A stretch of 64,000 nucleotides of DNA from contig BROE01000027.1 of assembly GCA_036571765.1 (NCBI GenBank), forward strand, positions 13,609,844 to 13,673,843, written 5' to 3'. The first letter of the stretch is position 1, and each line of letters opens with the position of its first letter. Under the pieces are notes generated by a model. It was not told the DNA's origin, made no database searches, and saw nothing but the letters and a program-made list of their open reading frames with translations. Both the position numbers and the translations under genes were made by a program. This document shows, piece after piece, positions 1-12,100 of the stretch. Source of the DNA: Plecoglossus altivelis. Taxonomy: Eukaryota; Chordata; Actinopteri; Osmeriformes; Plecoglossidae.

Positions 1-119
1 TGCTCTAGGTCAGGGAGGTGCTCTTGGTCAGGGAGGTGCTCTAGGTCAGGGAGGTGCTCTTGGTCAGGAAGGTGCTCTTGGTCAGGGAGGTGCTCTAAGT
101 CAGGGAGGTGCTCTAGGTC
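1..119. repeat. 18-bp minisatellite at window start
   Basis: About six or seven tandem copies of an 18-bp unit containing GTCAGGGAGGTGCTCT, with small variations. The array runs off the left edge of the window. No coding potential is seen. Confidence 0.9.
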
Positions 120-129
120 ACCAGACTGC

Positions 130-2190
130 TGCATACAGGGGTCACAGGATTCCTCCCTGCTCTGTCCCCCTCTCCTTTTATGTAATCTTTAATTAATTTA
201 ACCTGCTTCATTTCAGGGTTGAAGTCTTTTTGATCCGTAGGTCAGGGGGAGTTGCGGAATGTGAAGAGAGCACGAGGGTTAATATCTGCTAAGATCCCTC
301 TGCATACACACACGTGCGTGGACACGCACACATGCATATGAGTGAGTTTGTGTCTCCGACTGTGTTTGTGCGATGTACGTTTAATTGTCCAGGTGAGAAT
401 GGAGATGGACTAAGGGAGTTTGAGACATAAAGTGAGATTGAGAAAGAGAGGAAGATGGACAGAGAGTGAGAGAAGGGAGTCAGGGAGATAATGCATGTAT
501 CTTTTTTACATTACCGCCCCTTCAAATACGTAGTTGGAAATACGCAGTATATCTTAGCATAAACAAACCGCATATATAGCACATGGCTGATTCTCCCACG
601 GCTGCAGTTCCGCTGAACTCATCCATGAATTGGTTCCTTTCCTGATGATGTGATGCTTGATCTCTAAGACCCATCACCACTCCTCTACTTATCTGGAGCA
701 AAACTCGTTGTTAGCGCGCCTATTGACCGCGCGTGGACAAAGCCTTCATCCAGTTGACCCGCGCCGCTAAACCCCGCGTCATTCCACAGAAGGGGTTGTG
801 ACCATGTCCGTTCTTTACGGTTCAGGATGCAGGCTTGGCTCTCGAGTCGCCGACCGCTCTCAAGTGTGCTCACGTGCCTGGCCAAATGTTTCGCTGACGT
901 CGTATCCATTCAACAAGAGTCCTTCCCGTTATCTCCGCAGGTAGAGTGTTTCTGACCCATCTGTCTTATTGAGGTCAGGTCATTTGAACGTTACGGTAAT
1001 CGGTTAGTGGCCGGGGAGGAACACCACTCTTGAGAACTACCGTGAACCAGCAGGCTAATACCGCAGATTTCCCGCCTGCTCATCCATATGAGAAGTTTCC
1101 CCGAAGCGCAAGACATCTGCCGAGCGCATCGCGCGCTCCAAGCTCTCCTTCAACGCATCTTCATTAACTAACCACTTTCAAATCAGGTATCTACAAGCTC
1201 GTGTGGAAATATCGGAAGTTTGTTTCACTGCGGGTTTGGTAAGTTCCGAATTTCGATCCTTCTATTGATCCTGCTTGTGTTCTGAGAAGGCGCTGGTTTT
1301 GAGCTACAAAAGGCCGTGTGCGCCCGTACTGGAACGACAGCGCCCACAGCCGTACTCATGCTGACCGGAGGTTCAATATTCCAACGTTTAGTTACCGGGA
1401 GTGTTATGAAAGTGTCTGCATGGAGACTGAAGCAGAACAAATCCGAAAAGTAGGTTGTTGCGGCAAATCATCGCCGAACCAAGACAACGCTCTCTCTTTC
1501 TCACGTCGCTCTGGCTTTCCATCTCCTCCATTTAGTGTGTTGAATCGCTTTATCTCTTTTTAATAGGGTGAAAGCCCTCTATATCCGTTTGTTTCGGTAC
1601 ATTGTACATCCGTGATTTTGAGTTATTCCTCCCGTAGCTAATACAGTGTTCAAAGCTCGTGTGCGTTCTAGTCGTATTACACGCGCCCCTCTTCAGTGCC
1701 TCTGGCCTCGGAAAGTAGGCAACAGAACAGTTAGTAACAGACCTTGATATCACATCGTCCGTGTATTTTACTGACTCAGGAACATAGCAGGGCTTCTTGA
1801 GACGTCTGCGGCACGACACTTCTAAACACGACCCTGACGAATACACGCCACGTACTCGAAACCGACCAGAATCTAATCTGTCTGTTCTCAAGAACTTGAT
1901 AAAAGGAATGCTCTCATATCTGTATGACAGATACATCTTATAAATAATGAATGGATCAAAACGCACGAGTCCTAAATGATGACTAATAAATTATTAGACA
2001 TGCATCATAACATGGAAATCCCTAATAACTTTATTAGGCATGGAGGTATTGAATGGACTCCAGGACCACAAGGTTCAGTACACCTGTCCTTCTGGTGTCC
2101 TGTATAGCTCCCTCAGCCTGCTGATCAGGACAGGGACAGCACAGGACCTTCTAAGGTGGTTGCCATGGCTTAATCAACTCCTCCTTTCAG
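130..2190. other. unique region upstream of slco1c1, no recognised gene
   Basis: This is unique, mostly non-repetitive DNA. The part from about 690 to 1200 is locally rich in CpG (for example GCGCGCC near 715 and CGCGCGTGG near 729), which would suit a promoter or a 5' untranslated exon of slco1c1. Open frames of 60-140 codons occur on both strands, for example 1550-1966 on the minus strand, but I recognise no domain and no convincing splice structure. A promoter role is inference from position and CpG content only. Confidence 0.35.
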
Positions 2191-2976
2191 AAATGATGCA
2201 CCTCCTTCTCCCTCCACCTCCCGTTCGAGCTCCCCTCCTCTCTCTCCTCTCTTCCCTTCCCTTCCCTCCCTTCCCTCCCCCTCGCCCCCTGACCAGATAC
2301 TCACTGCAACTACCCTCTCGCCATGCTTCCTCGCATCTCCCTCTCGTCTCATGCTCGATCTACTCTATCAGACCTCCTCACGCATCTCTACTCTCTCCTA
2401 CCAGTCTCCCGCCTCTCCCATCTCTCATCACCATCTCACCCGTTCTCTCTCCTCTAGGATCTCCCCCTCTCTCTCCACCTTCGTCCTCCCCTTCCTCTCC
2501 CTCTCTCTCTCCCCCCGTCGCTTCCTCTCACCCTCCCCGTTCGTCTCGATTTCTCTCCTCTCTCTCCTTTCTCTCGTCATCCCTCTTCTCTCTCTCCCTC
2601 TCGCCCACTCTCCCTCCCTCCCTACCTACCTAACTCTCTCCCTCCCTCCCTCTCATTCCTCTGTCCCCATCTCCTCTCTCATTCCCCTCTCCTCTCCCTC
2701 CCTCCTCCTCCTCTCCTCGTCTCTCCTCCTCCCTCTCCCCTCTCTCTGTCTCGTCTCCGTTCTCTCTTCCCTCCCTCTTTCTCTCCCCTCGCCAACCTCT
2801 CTCTCTATCGTCGTCCCTCACTTCCCGCGCTCTGGTGGTCCCCTCCTCTCTTCATCTTTCCTCTCTCCTCTCTCTTCCTCTATCCTCTCTCCCTCCCTCT
2901 CTCTCTCCCCTCCTCTCTCTCTATCTCTCCCTCCCTCTCTCCCTCTCCCTCTCTCTCTCTCTCTCCCTCTCCCCCC

Positions 2977-3020
<44 letters not shown>

Positions 3021-3060
3021 TCCCTCTCTCTCTATCTCTCTCTCTCTCTCTCTCTCTCAT
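2190..3060. repeat. polypyrimidine (CT)n tract before first coding exon of slco1c1
   Basis: Roughly 870 bases are almost purely C and T on the + strand and lead directly into the TG-rich acceptor of the first coding exon of slco1c1 (AG at 3077-3078). Long open frames on both strands (Ser/Leu/Pro-rich on +, Arg/Glu-rich on -) are by-products of the composition. Confidence 0.85.
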
Positions 3061-3135
3061 GTGTGTGGTGTGTTGCAGGGCTGCTGGCCCAGCGGTCTCC
3101 CAGGGGGGCGTGTCCTGCAGATCTACAGGACAGAG

Positions 3136-6100
3136 ATGGAGGCAGGTGCTAAGGGGCGAGGCAGGCCAGGGGACAGAGGCAGCCATGCTTTGGATGGGCC
3201 TCCTTCCTGCCTTAAGGTAGCTCAACATTTTGTTTACATTTTCCTCAGACTCTCATGTCCCCCTGCCTCTTACGTCCCTCTGCCTCTAACCCTAACCCTA
3301 GGGGGATAGGAGCTAAACGGCTGGATGCTCAGCACTGCTCTAGGTGGAGAGAGGAGAAATCATAGCTGCTCTAGATGGAGAGAGGAGAAATCATAGCTGC
3401 TCTAGGTGGAGAGAGGAGAAATCATAGCTGCTCTAGGTGGAGAGAGGAGAAATCATAGCTGCTCTAGGTGGATGAAGGAGAAAACAGTTTTGACACTTGA
3501 AAGGTCTTCAGTATGCCAATTTGGAAATCCCTGTCTTTGTTCATGCTGTGTTTGTCTGTGCTGTGTTTGTCTGTGCTGTGTTTGTCTGTGCTGTGTTTGT
3601 CTGTGCTGTGTTTGTTCATGCTGTGTTTGTCTGTGCTGTGTATGTCTGTGCTGTGTTTGTCTGTGCTGTGTGTATGTGCTGTGTTTGCTGTGCTGTGTTT
3701 GTCTGTGCTGTGTGTATGTGCTGTGTTTGTCTGTGCTGTGTTTGCTGTGTTTGTCTGTGCTGTGTTTGCTGTGCTGTGTTTGTCTGTGCTTTGTTCGCTG
3801 TGTTTGTCTGTGCTGTGTTTGCTGTGCTGTGTTTGTCTGTGCTGTGTTGTATGTGCTGTGTTTGTCTGTGCTGTGTTGTCTGTGCTGTGTGTGCTGTGTT
3901 TGTCTGTGCTGTGTTTGCTGTGCTGTGTTAGTCTGTGCTGTGTTTGCATGTGCTGTGTTTGCTGTGCTGTGTTTGCTGTGCTGTGTTTGTCTGTGCTGTG
4001 TTTATCTGTGCTGTGTGTGCTGTGTTTGTCTGTGCTGTGTTTGCTGTGCTGTGTTTGTCTGTGCTGTGTTTGCTGTGCTGTGTTTGCTGTGCTGTGTTTG
4101 TCTGTGCTGTGTTTGTCTGTGCTGTGTTTGCTGTGCTGTGTTTGCATGTGCTGTGTTTGCTGTGCTGTGTTTGCTGTGCTGTGTTGTCTGTGCTGTGTTT
4201 GCTGTGCTGTGTTTGCATGTGCTGTGTTTGTCTGTGCTGTGTTTGCATGTGCTGTGTTTGCTGTGCTGTGTTTATCTGTGCTGTGTGTGCTGTGTTTGCT
4301 GTGCTGTGTTTTTCTGTGTTGTGTGTGCTGTGTTTGCTGTGCTGTGTTTGTCTGTGCTGTGTTTGCTGTGCTGTGTTTGTCTGTGCTGTGTTTGCTGTGC
4401 TGTGTTTGCTGTGTATGTCTGTGCTGTGTTTGCTGTGCTGTGTTTGTCTGTGCTGTGTATGTCTGTGCTGTGTTTGCTGTGATGTGTTTGCTGTGCTGTG
4501 TTGTCTGTGCTGTGTTTGCTGTGCTGTGTTGTCTGTGATGTGTTTGCTGTGCTGTGTTGTCTGTGCTGTGTTGTCTGTGCTGTGTTGTCTGTGCTGTGTT
4601 TGCTGTGCTGTGTTGTCTGTGCTGTGTTTGCTGTGCTGTGTTTGTGTGTGATGTGTTTGTCTGTGCTGTGTTTGCTGTGCTGTGTTTGTGTGTGATGTGT
4701 TTGCTGTGCTGTGTTGTCTGTGCTGTGTTGTCTGTGCTGTGTTTGCTGTGCTGTGTTGTCTGTGCTGTGTTTGCTGTGCTGTGTTTGCTGTGCTGTGCTG
4801 TGTTGTCTGTGCTGTGTTTGCTGTGCTGTGTTGTCTGTGCTGTGTTTGCTGTGCTGTGTTTGTGTGTGATGTGTTTGTCTGTGCTGTGTTTGCTGTGCTG
4901 TGTTTGTGTGTGCTGTGTTTGCTGTGCTGTGTTGTCTGTGCTGTGTTTGCTGTGCTGTGTTTGTCTGTGCTGTGTTGTCTGTGCTGTGTTGTCTGTGCTG
5001 TGTTGTCTGTGCTGTGTTTGCTGTGCTGTGTTGTCTGTGCTGTGTTGTCTGTGCTGTGTTGTCTGTGCTGTGTTTGCTTTCCCAGCTTGTGTTGTCTGTG
5101 CTGTGTTTGCTGTGCTGTGTTGTCTGTGCTGTGTTTGCTTTCCCAGCTTGTGTTTTCCTGTGTTTTAGTGGTTCGGTTCCTGTTGTTCTGCAGGAGGTTA
5201 GGGTTAAGAAGTTTTCATTCACTCAATGTGACTCATCCTGTCTGAGGCCTCATCCACAGAGCCTGTCCCCAGGGCCCAATGGCTCGTTTCTGGGTAGTTT
5301 TTGTGTAGTGTTTAGGTGTGTAGTGTGTAGTGTGTGGTGTGTGGTGTGCAGTGTTTAGGTGTGTGGTGTGTAGTGTTTAGGTGTGTGGTGTGTAGTGTGT
5401 AGTGTGTGGTGTGTAGTGTGTAGTGTGTAGTGTTTAGGTGTGTAGTGTGTGGTGTGTAGTGTTTAGGTGTGGTGTGTAGTGTGTAGGTGTGTTGTGTGTC
5501 ATGTGCAGGTGTGTAGTGTGTGTAGTGTGTAGGTGTGTAGGTGTGTAGTGTGCAGGTGTGTAGTGTGTGTAGGTGTGTAGTGTGTAGGTGTGTTGTGTGC
5601 AGGTGTGTAGTGTGTAGTGTGTACTGTGCAGGTGTGTAGTGTGCAAGTGTATTGTGTGCAGTGTGCAGTGTATAGTGTGTAGTGTGTGTAGTGTATAGTG
5701 TAGTGTGTGTAGTGTGTAGTGTGTAGTGTGTGCAGTGTGTAGTGTGTAGGCGTGTCGTGTGTAGGTGTGTAGTGCGCAGTGTGTATTGTGTAGTGTGTAT
5801 TGTGTAGTATAGTGTGTGTAGTGTATAGTGTAGTGTGTGTAGTGTCTAGTGTGTAGTGTGTGCAGTGTGTAGTGTGTAGGCGTGTCGTGTGTAGGTGTGT
5901 ATTGTGTAGTGTGTATTGTGTAGTGTGTATTGTGTAGTGTGTGTCCCTGACTGAATGCAGTTTGGGAGATCAGAGAAGTGAAGGTTGTTTTTCTTCCACA
6001 TTCAAACAGGATAAAACAATGGCCACCAAGCTTCTTACTATAATTCTGTTTGTTACAGCAGCTGGACTTGAAAGACTGTTTCTGTTCTGAATTGTTCAGC

Positions 6101-9100
6101 TTGTCCGGGCTCAGGCTGTTTGTTTAGACATCCCATAATAGCTCCTCAAGGCTCTTATCATGCTGACTACTGTTATTGATTCTGCGGCGTGTGTACAGTA
6201 GCCTCAACACTGACACAATGTTGCCAGAAAGAATGTGTGTCTGTGTGTGTCTGTGTGTGCCTGTGTATGTCTGTGTGTGTGTCTGTGTGTGTGTCTGTGT
6301 GTCTGTGTGTGTCTGTGTGTGTGTGTCTGTGTGTGTGTGTGTGTGTGTGTCTGTGTACAGATCCCTTCACAAGGCTCCACACTTCCATGTCATGGTGATA
6401 GTGAATATGTGCGTGTGAGTGTGTGGGCGTGGATATGAGTGTGAGTGTGTGGGCGTGGGTGTGCGTGTGAGTGTGTGTGTGTGTGTCAGTGTGAGTGTGT
6501 GGGCGTGGGTATGAGTGTGAGTGTGTGTGTCAGTGTGAGTGTGTGTGTGTGTGAGTGTGAGTGTGTGTGTGTGTGTCAGTGTGAGTGTGTGTGTGTGTGT
6601 CAGTGTGAGTGTGTGTGTGTGTGTCAGTGTGAGTGTGTGTGTGTATCAGTGTGTGTGTCAGTGTGAGTGTGTGTGTCAGTGTGAGTGTGTGTGTGTGTCA
6701 GTGTGACTGTGTGTGTGTGTGTATCAGTGTGTGTGTGTGTGTCAGTGTGACTGTGTGTGTGTGTCAGTGTGTGTGTCAGTGTGAGTGTGTGTGTGTGTGT
6801 GTATCAGTGTGTGTCAGGACTGGGTCCACGTCTTGCTGTTAAACCAGTTAAATGAACACAAGCATGGCTCAGGAGCTTGATAGCAATGGAGACATGTATC
6901 TTCTTAATGCTGGTTATTATGAGTGTAGAAGTGTTGTTGTGGCTGGGTCTGACTTTGTTGTCCTCTCAGTCTCCCTTCTCTCATCTCCTCTTCTTTCTTC
7001 TCTCTTACCCTCCTCCTCTCTTTCCTCCTCCTCCTCTACCCTCCTTCTCCTCCCCTCTCCTCTCCTCCCCTCCTCCTCCCCTCTTCTCCCCTCCCCTTCA
7101 TCTCCTCCTGATGCATCTTTCCCTTTCTCTGTCTCTCTTGGTAAATATCTCTCACAGTCAAACTGTCTTACAGCAGATTTGTAAATAGGTTAATGGTATT
7201 CAAAATATTCTCACTAAAAGGGTTAAAAAAACAGTTAATAATTAAATACCCCCTGTTTCGCTTCTTCCACTCTCCTCCTCTCCTCTCTCCTCCTCTCCTC
7301 TCCTCGTCTCCTCCCTTGCCTCCCCTCTCCTCCTCTTCTCCCTCCCCTCTCCCCCTCTCCTCCTCTCCTCCCTCCCCTCTCCTCCTCTCCTCCCTCCTCC
7401 TCTCCTCCCTCTGCTCCCTCCCCTCTCCTCTCCTAAGTGTGTAGTGTGTGTAGTGTGTAAGTGTGTAGGTGTGTTGTGTGCAAGTGTGTAGGTGTGTGTT
7501 CTGTCAGTGTGTGTTGTGCCAAAGTTATGTGCCAGTGTGCAGTTTATTAGTTGTAGTGTGTTAGGTATATGTAGTGGTGTATTGTATGTGTAGTGTTTGC
7601 ATGTGTAGTGTTAGCGTGCCACGTGTTAGTTGGTTAGTCCGCCCAGTTAATTGTTATGTGATTGTGTATAATATGTGTTAGTGATAGTTAGTGTGTGTGT
7701 AGTGTCTAGTGTGTAGTGTGTGAGGTGTGAGTGTGAGGTGTGTGTGTAGGTGTGTTGTGTGTGTGTATTGTGTAGTGTGTATTGTGTAGTGTGTGTCCCT
7801 GACTGAATGCAGTTTGGGAGATCAGAGAAGTGAAGGTTGTTTTTCTTCCACATTCAAACAGGATAAAACAATGGCCACCAAGCTTCTTACTATAATTCTG
7901 TTTGTTACAGCAGCTGGACTTGAAAGACTGTTTCTGTTCTGAATTGTTCAGCTTGTCCGGGCTCAGGCTGTTTGTTTAGACATCCCATAATAGCTCCTCA
8001 AGGCTCTTATCATGCTGACTACTGTTATTGATTCTGCGGCGTGTGTACAGTAGCCTCAACACTGACACAATGTTGCCAGAAAGAATGTGTGTCTGTGTGT
8101 GTCTGTGGTGCCTGGATGTCCCTGTGTTTGTGTCTGTGTTGTCTGTGTGTCTGTGTGTGTCTGGTAGTGTGTGTCTTGTGTGACTGTGTGTGTGTGTGTT
8201 CTGTTACAGATCCCTTCACAAGCTCCACACTTCCATGCATGCGTATTAGTAAGTATGTGCGTATTGTGAGTTGCTGTATATGAGTTGTGAGTTGTGGGCC
8301 GTGTGTGGCGTGTAGTGTGTTTGTGTTCCAAGTGTCATGTGTGGCGTGGTATATTGAGTGTGTTAAACCCCAGTGTGATTGTGTGTTGTTGATGGAGTTG
8401 TGTTGGGTCAGTTGAGGTTGTGTGGTTGTCCCACTTGTGAGTGTTGTGTTGTTGTCAGTGTGAGGTGTGTGTATCATGTGTGTGTCAGTGTACGTGTGTC
8501 TGTCAGTGTGATGGTGTGTGTTCAGTACTGTGTGATGCATGGTGTATCAGTGTGTGTGTGTGTTCAGTTGACTGGTGTGTGTTCAGTGTGGTGTCCCATT
8601 GAGTGATTCTGGTGTGTGTGTTATCAGTGTGTGTCAGGACTGGGTCCACGTCTTGCTGTTAAACCAGTTAAATGAACACAAGCATGGCTCAGGAGCTTGA
8701 TAGCAATGGAGACATGTATCTTCTTAATGCTGGTTATTATGAGTGTAGAAGTGTTGTTGTGGCTGGGTCTGACTTTGTTGTCCTCTCAGTCTCCCTTCTC
8801 TCATCTCCTCTTCTTTCTTCTCTCTTACCCTCCTCCTCTCTTCCTCCTCCTCCTCTACCCTCCTTCTCCTCCCCTCTCCTCTCCTCCCCTCCTGCCCCAC
8901 ACACATCTCCCCTCCCCTTCATCTCCTCCTGATGCATCTTTCCCTTTCTCTGTCTCTCTTATTGTAAGATATCTCTCACAGTCAAACTGTCTTACAGCAG
9001 ATTTGTAAATAGGTTAATGGTATTCAAAATATTCTCACTAAAAGGGTTAAAAAAACAGTTAATAATTAAATACCCCCTTTCGCTCTTCCAACTCTCCTCC

Positions 9101-12100
9101 CGCTCCTCCCTCTCCTTCCTCTCCTCTCCTCGCTCCTCCCCTTGCCTCCCTCCTCCCCTCTGCTCCCCTCCCCTCCTCCCCCTCCTCCTCTCCTCCCTCC
9201 CCTCTCCTCCTCTCCTCCCTCTCCTCTCCTCCCTCTGCCCCCTCCCCTCTCCTCTCCTCCCCTCCCCTCTCTCCCTCCCCCTCCCCTCCCCTTCCTCCTC
9301 CCCTCTCCCTCTCCTCCTCTCCCTGCTCAGATGTTCCTTGGTGCTCTGTCCTTTGCCTACTTCTGCAAAGCTCTATCCGGCAGCTATATGAAGAGCACCA
9401 TCACCCAGTTGGAGAGACGCTTCGACATCCCAAGCTACCTCATAGGAGTTATCGATGGCAGCTTCGAGATAGGTACTGTCTACCTCACCTGCACCCAGCA
9501 ACCTCAACTACACCCACCTCACCTCCAGCCAGCCACCACCTCACCTCCACCTCACCTCCGTCACCTCCACCTCACCTCCAGCCACCTGCACCCGGCCACC
9601 TCACCTGCACCCAGCCACCTCACCTCCACCTCACCCCAGCCACCTCACCTCAAGTCAGAGAGAACCTAGCTCCAAAGCCATCCCCTCCCCCTCCCCCCCC
9701 CATCACACAGCTGCTATATGTGCCTAGGCAACCAGCCGTTTCCATAGGACCATAATAACCCAGGGACCAAGGATGTATCAGAGATCATGTGTCAAGCATC
9801 TGAGCAGAAGAGAGAAAGAGAGCTGCGTTAAACTCCTTCTCTGCCATCTCTCTCTCCCTCTCCCTCCCTCAGTCCGTCCTCATTTCTTTCTCTCTCTTCC
9901 ACTCTCTCTCTCCCACTCTCCCACTCTATCCATGCCCTCTTCTCATCTCTTCCATCTCTCTCTCCCACCTCCATCCCCTGCTCCTCTCTCCATTTCTCCT
10001 CTCCTCCCTCTCCCCCCACCTCTTCTCCTTCCCCCTCTCCCACTCTCTCCTCCCCCTTTGTCTCCCTCTCCTACATCTCTCTGTCTCCTCTCCATCCCTC
10101 CCTCTATATCTCCCTCCATCTCTCTCCTGTCTTTCTCAACTAATCTCTCCCTCTTTCTGTCCTTATGTTTTTCATTTGAGCTCTGAAGAACTAGGAACAT
10201 AACTGCTTAATTATGCTTCTCCCCCCCCCCCTCCCCCTCCCCCCGGCCCCCTCCCCCCCTCCCCCTCTCCAGCTAACCTGCTTGTCATACGTTTCTTCAC
10301 TACGTTTCCAAGCTACACCGTCCCAGGATGATCGGTGCCGGCTGCATCCTGATGTCTCTCGGAACCTTCATCATAGCTCTGCCTCACTTCCTCATTGGGC
10401 GGTGAGTGTGGGGGGGCAACACAACCACACACACACCACGCACACACACGCTCACACACACAGCTGACAACACACACACACAACGACACACACACACCGA
10501 CGCACACACACCGCCACACACACACTGACACACGCACACAACGACCCACACACACTGCCACACACACACTGCCACACACACACACACACACACAACGACA
10601 CACACACACACACAACGACACACACACACACACATACACACTGACACACACACACACACTGACACACAACACACATACACACGACACACACCACACACAC
10701 TGACCCACACAACACACACACACACCACACACTACCACACACACTGACACACACACACTACACACACACACGACACACACACGACACACCACACTTACAC
10801 ACACCTCACACACATCACACACACAGACAGACCATTCTTCAGTCAGCCCATCCTACTGGAGGTTTGTTTTTGTGTTTTTGTTTGTGTGTTTGTGTGGTGT
10901 GTGGGGTGTGTGTGTGTGTGGTGTTGTGTGTGTTGTGTGTGTCGTGTGTGGTTGGTGTGGGTGTGGGTGTGTTTGTGTGGTGCACGTGTGTAATGTGTGA
11001 GTGAATGTATGTGTATACTTGTGTGTAAATATTAGGTTTAAACACCGAACATTTGTATCACCAATCTGAAATAAGAGACACAGAGAGTTTGAGTAAGGTT
11101 ATACTTGCGCAAGGAGAGTGCTCGGAGACTGCTCAGTTACAATTCTCCCGCCACACTCTGAAGCAGTCTCCGCTCCCCTTGTCTTTTATTGAATTGGGAA
11201 CGTCCTAGTTACAATTGAACGTCCTAATTACAATGCATGCTCCTCTAAGGAAACTCCCTAATACAATGGCATTCTCTCTAAAGGAGGGGGAACACACCGC
11301 ACCAATGCAAATAGAATCATGAGTTTTCAAGATAAGTTTGAGATATGACTGTCTCTGCATGAAGCCATCTCCTCCGCCGCGTTCCTTGGTCAAGGTCGTA
11401 GTTTCTCTCCCGCATAGGCAGTACACCGTCGCTGGTCCCTGTGGTTTCAGCTGCTAAGGGGAAGGGGGTGCGGCATTCCAGTTGAAACCTGTTCGTTGCG
11501 CAATAAAACAGACATCTTCTTCCTCCTTCATTTATACGCTATTTTTAACAAACACACAGTCATTCGAGGTCAAACTGGCGCCTGTAGCAGTCCCCTATTT
11601 GTCAAAACTGTCGGCTTCCGTCAGGCGTACTACAAATACGATTAAACACCTGAACACTCTGAGCAGAACAGGATAACATATATGAACCTCTTTGGAGCAG
11701 AAGCACAAAACATATTAACAATAGATCCCAACAGTTATGGTGAATGTGGAGGGTGTTGTGTGATGTATGTGAGTTGTGTTAGATGATAGTATGTGTCTAA
11801 CTTGGTATGTTGATGTTGTGAGTCTGATGTGGTGTTGAGTGTTGACCCCTCAGAATACATATTGCATTCATGTCCGTTAAAAACACTTAATGTTGAAAGC
11901 ATTATTATTTTGTTGATTGTCTTCATTGTATGCGCTTATATAATAGGTGTATTACAGATATGTTTTTTAAAAAATACCTACTAGACTTGAAATCAGGTCC
12001 AATGTACAAGTTGGCTAGAATTATCCTTTTTTTAAACTGTTAATAAATTTCATGTAGCTGTTAATCCATATAAAGTAAGTTAAACCATGTTAGCCGTTTC

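Noticed and set aside
1550..1966. 138-codon minus-strand frame upstream of slco1c1
   Set aside because: No recognised domain, no splice partners, and ordinary length for random frames in unique DNA.
3406..5245. Overlapping open frames of 200-360 codons on both strands
   Set aside because: All follow the 14/15-bp CTGTG minisatellite; composition is only Cys/Val/Leu/Ser or Gln/His/Thr and there is no start context, domain or splice structure.
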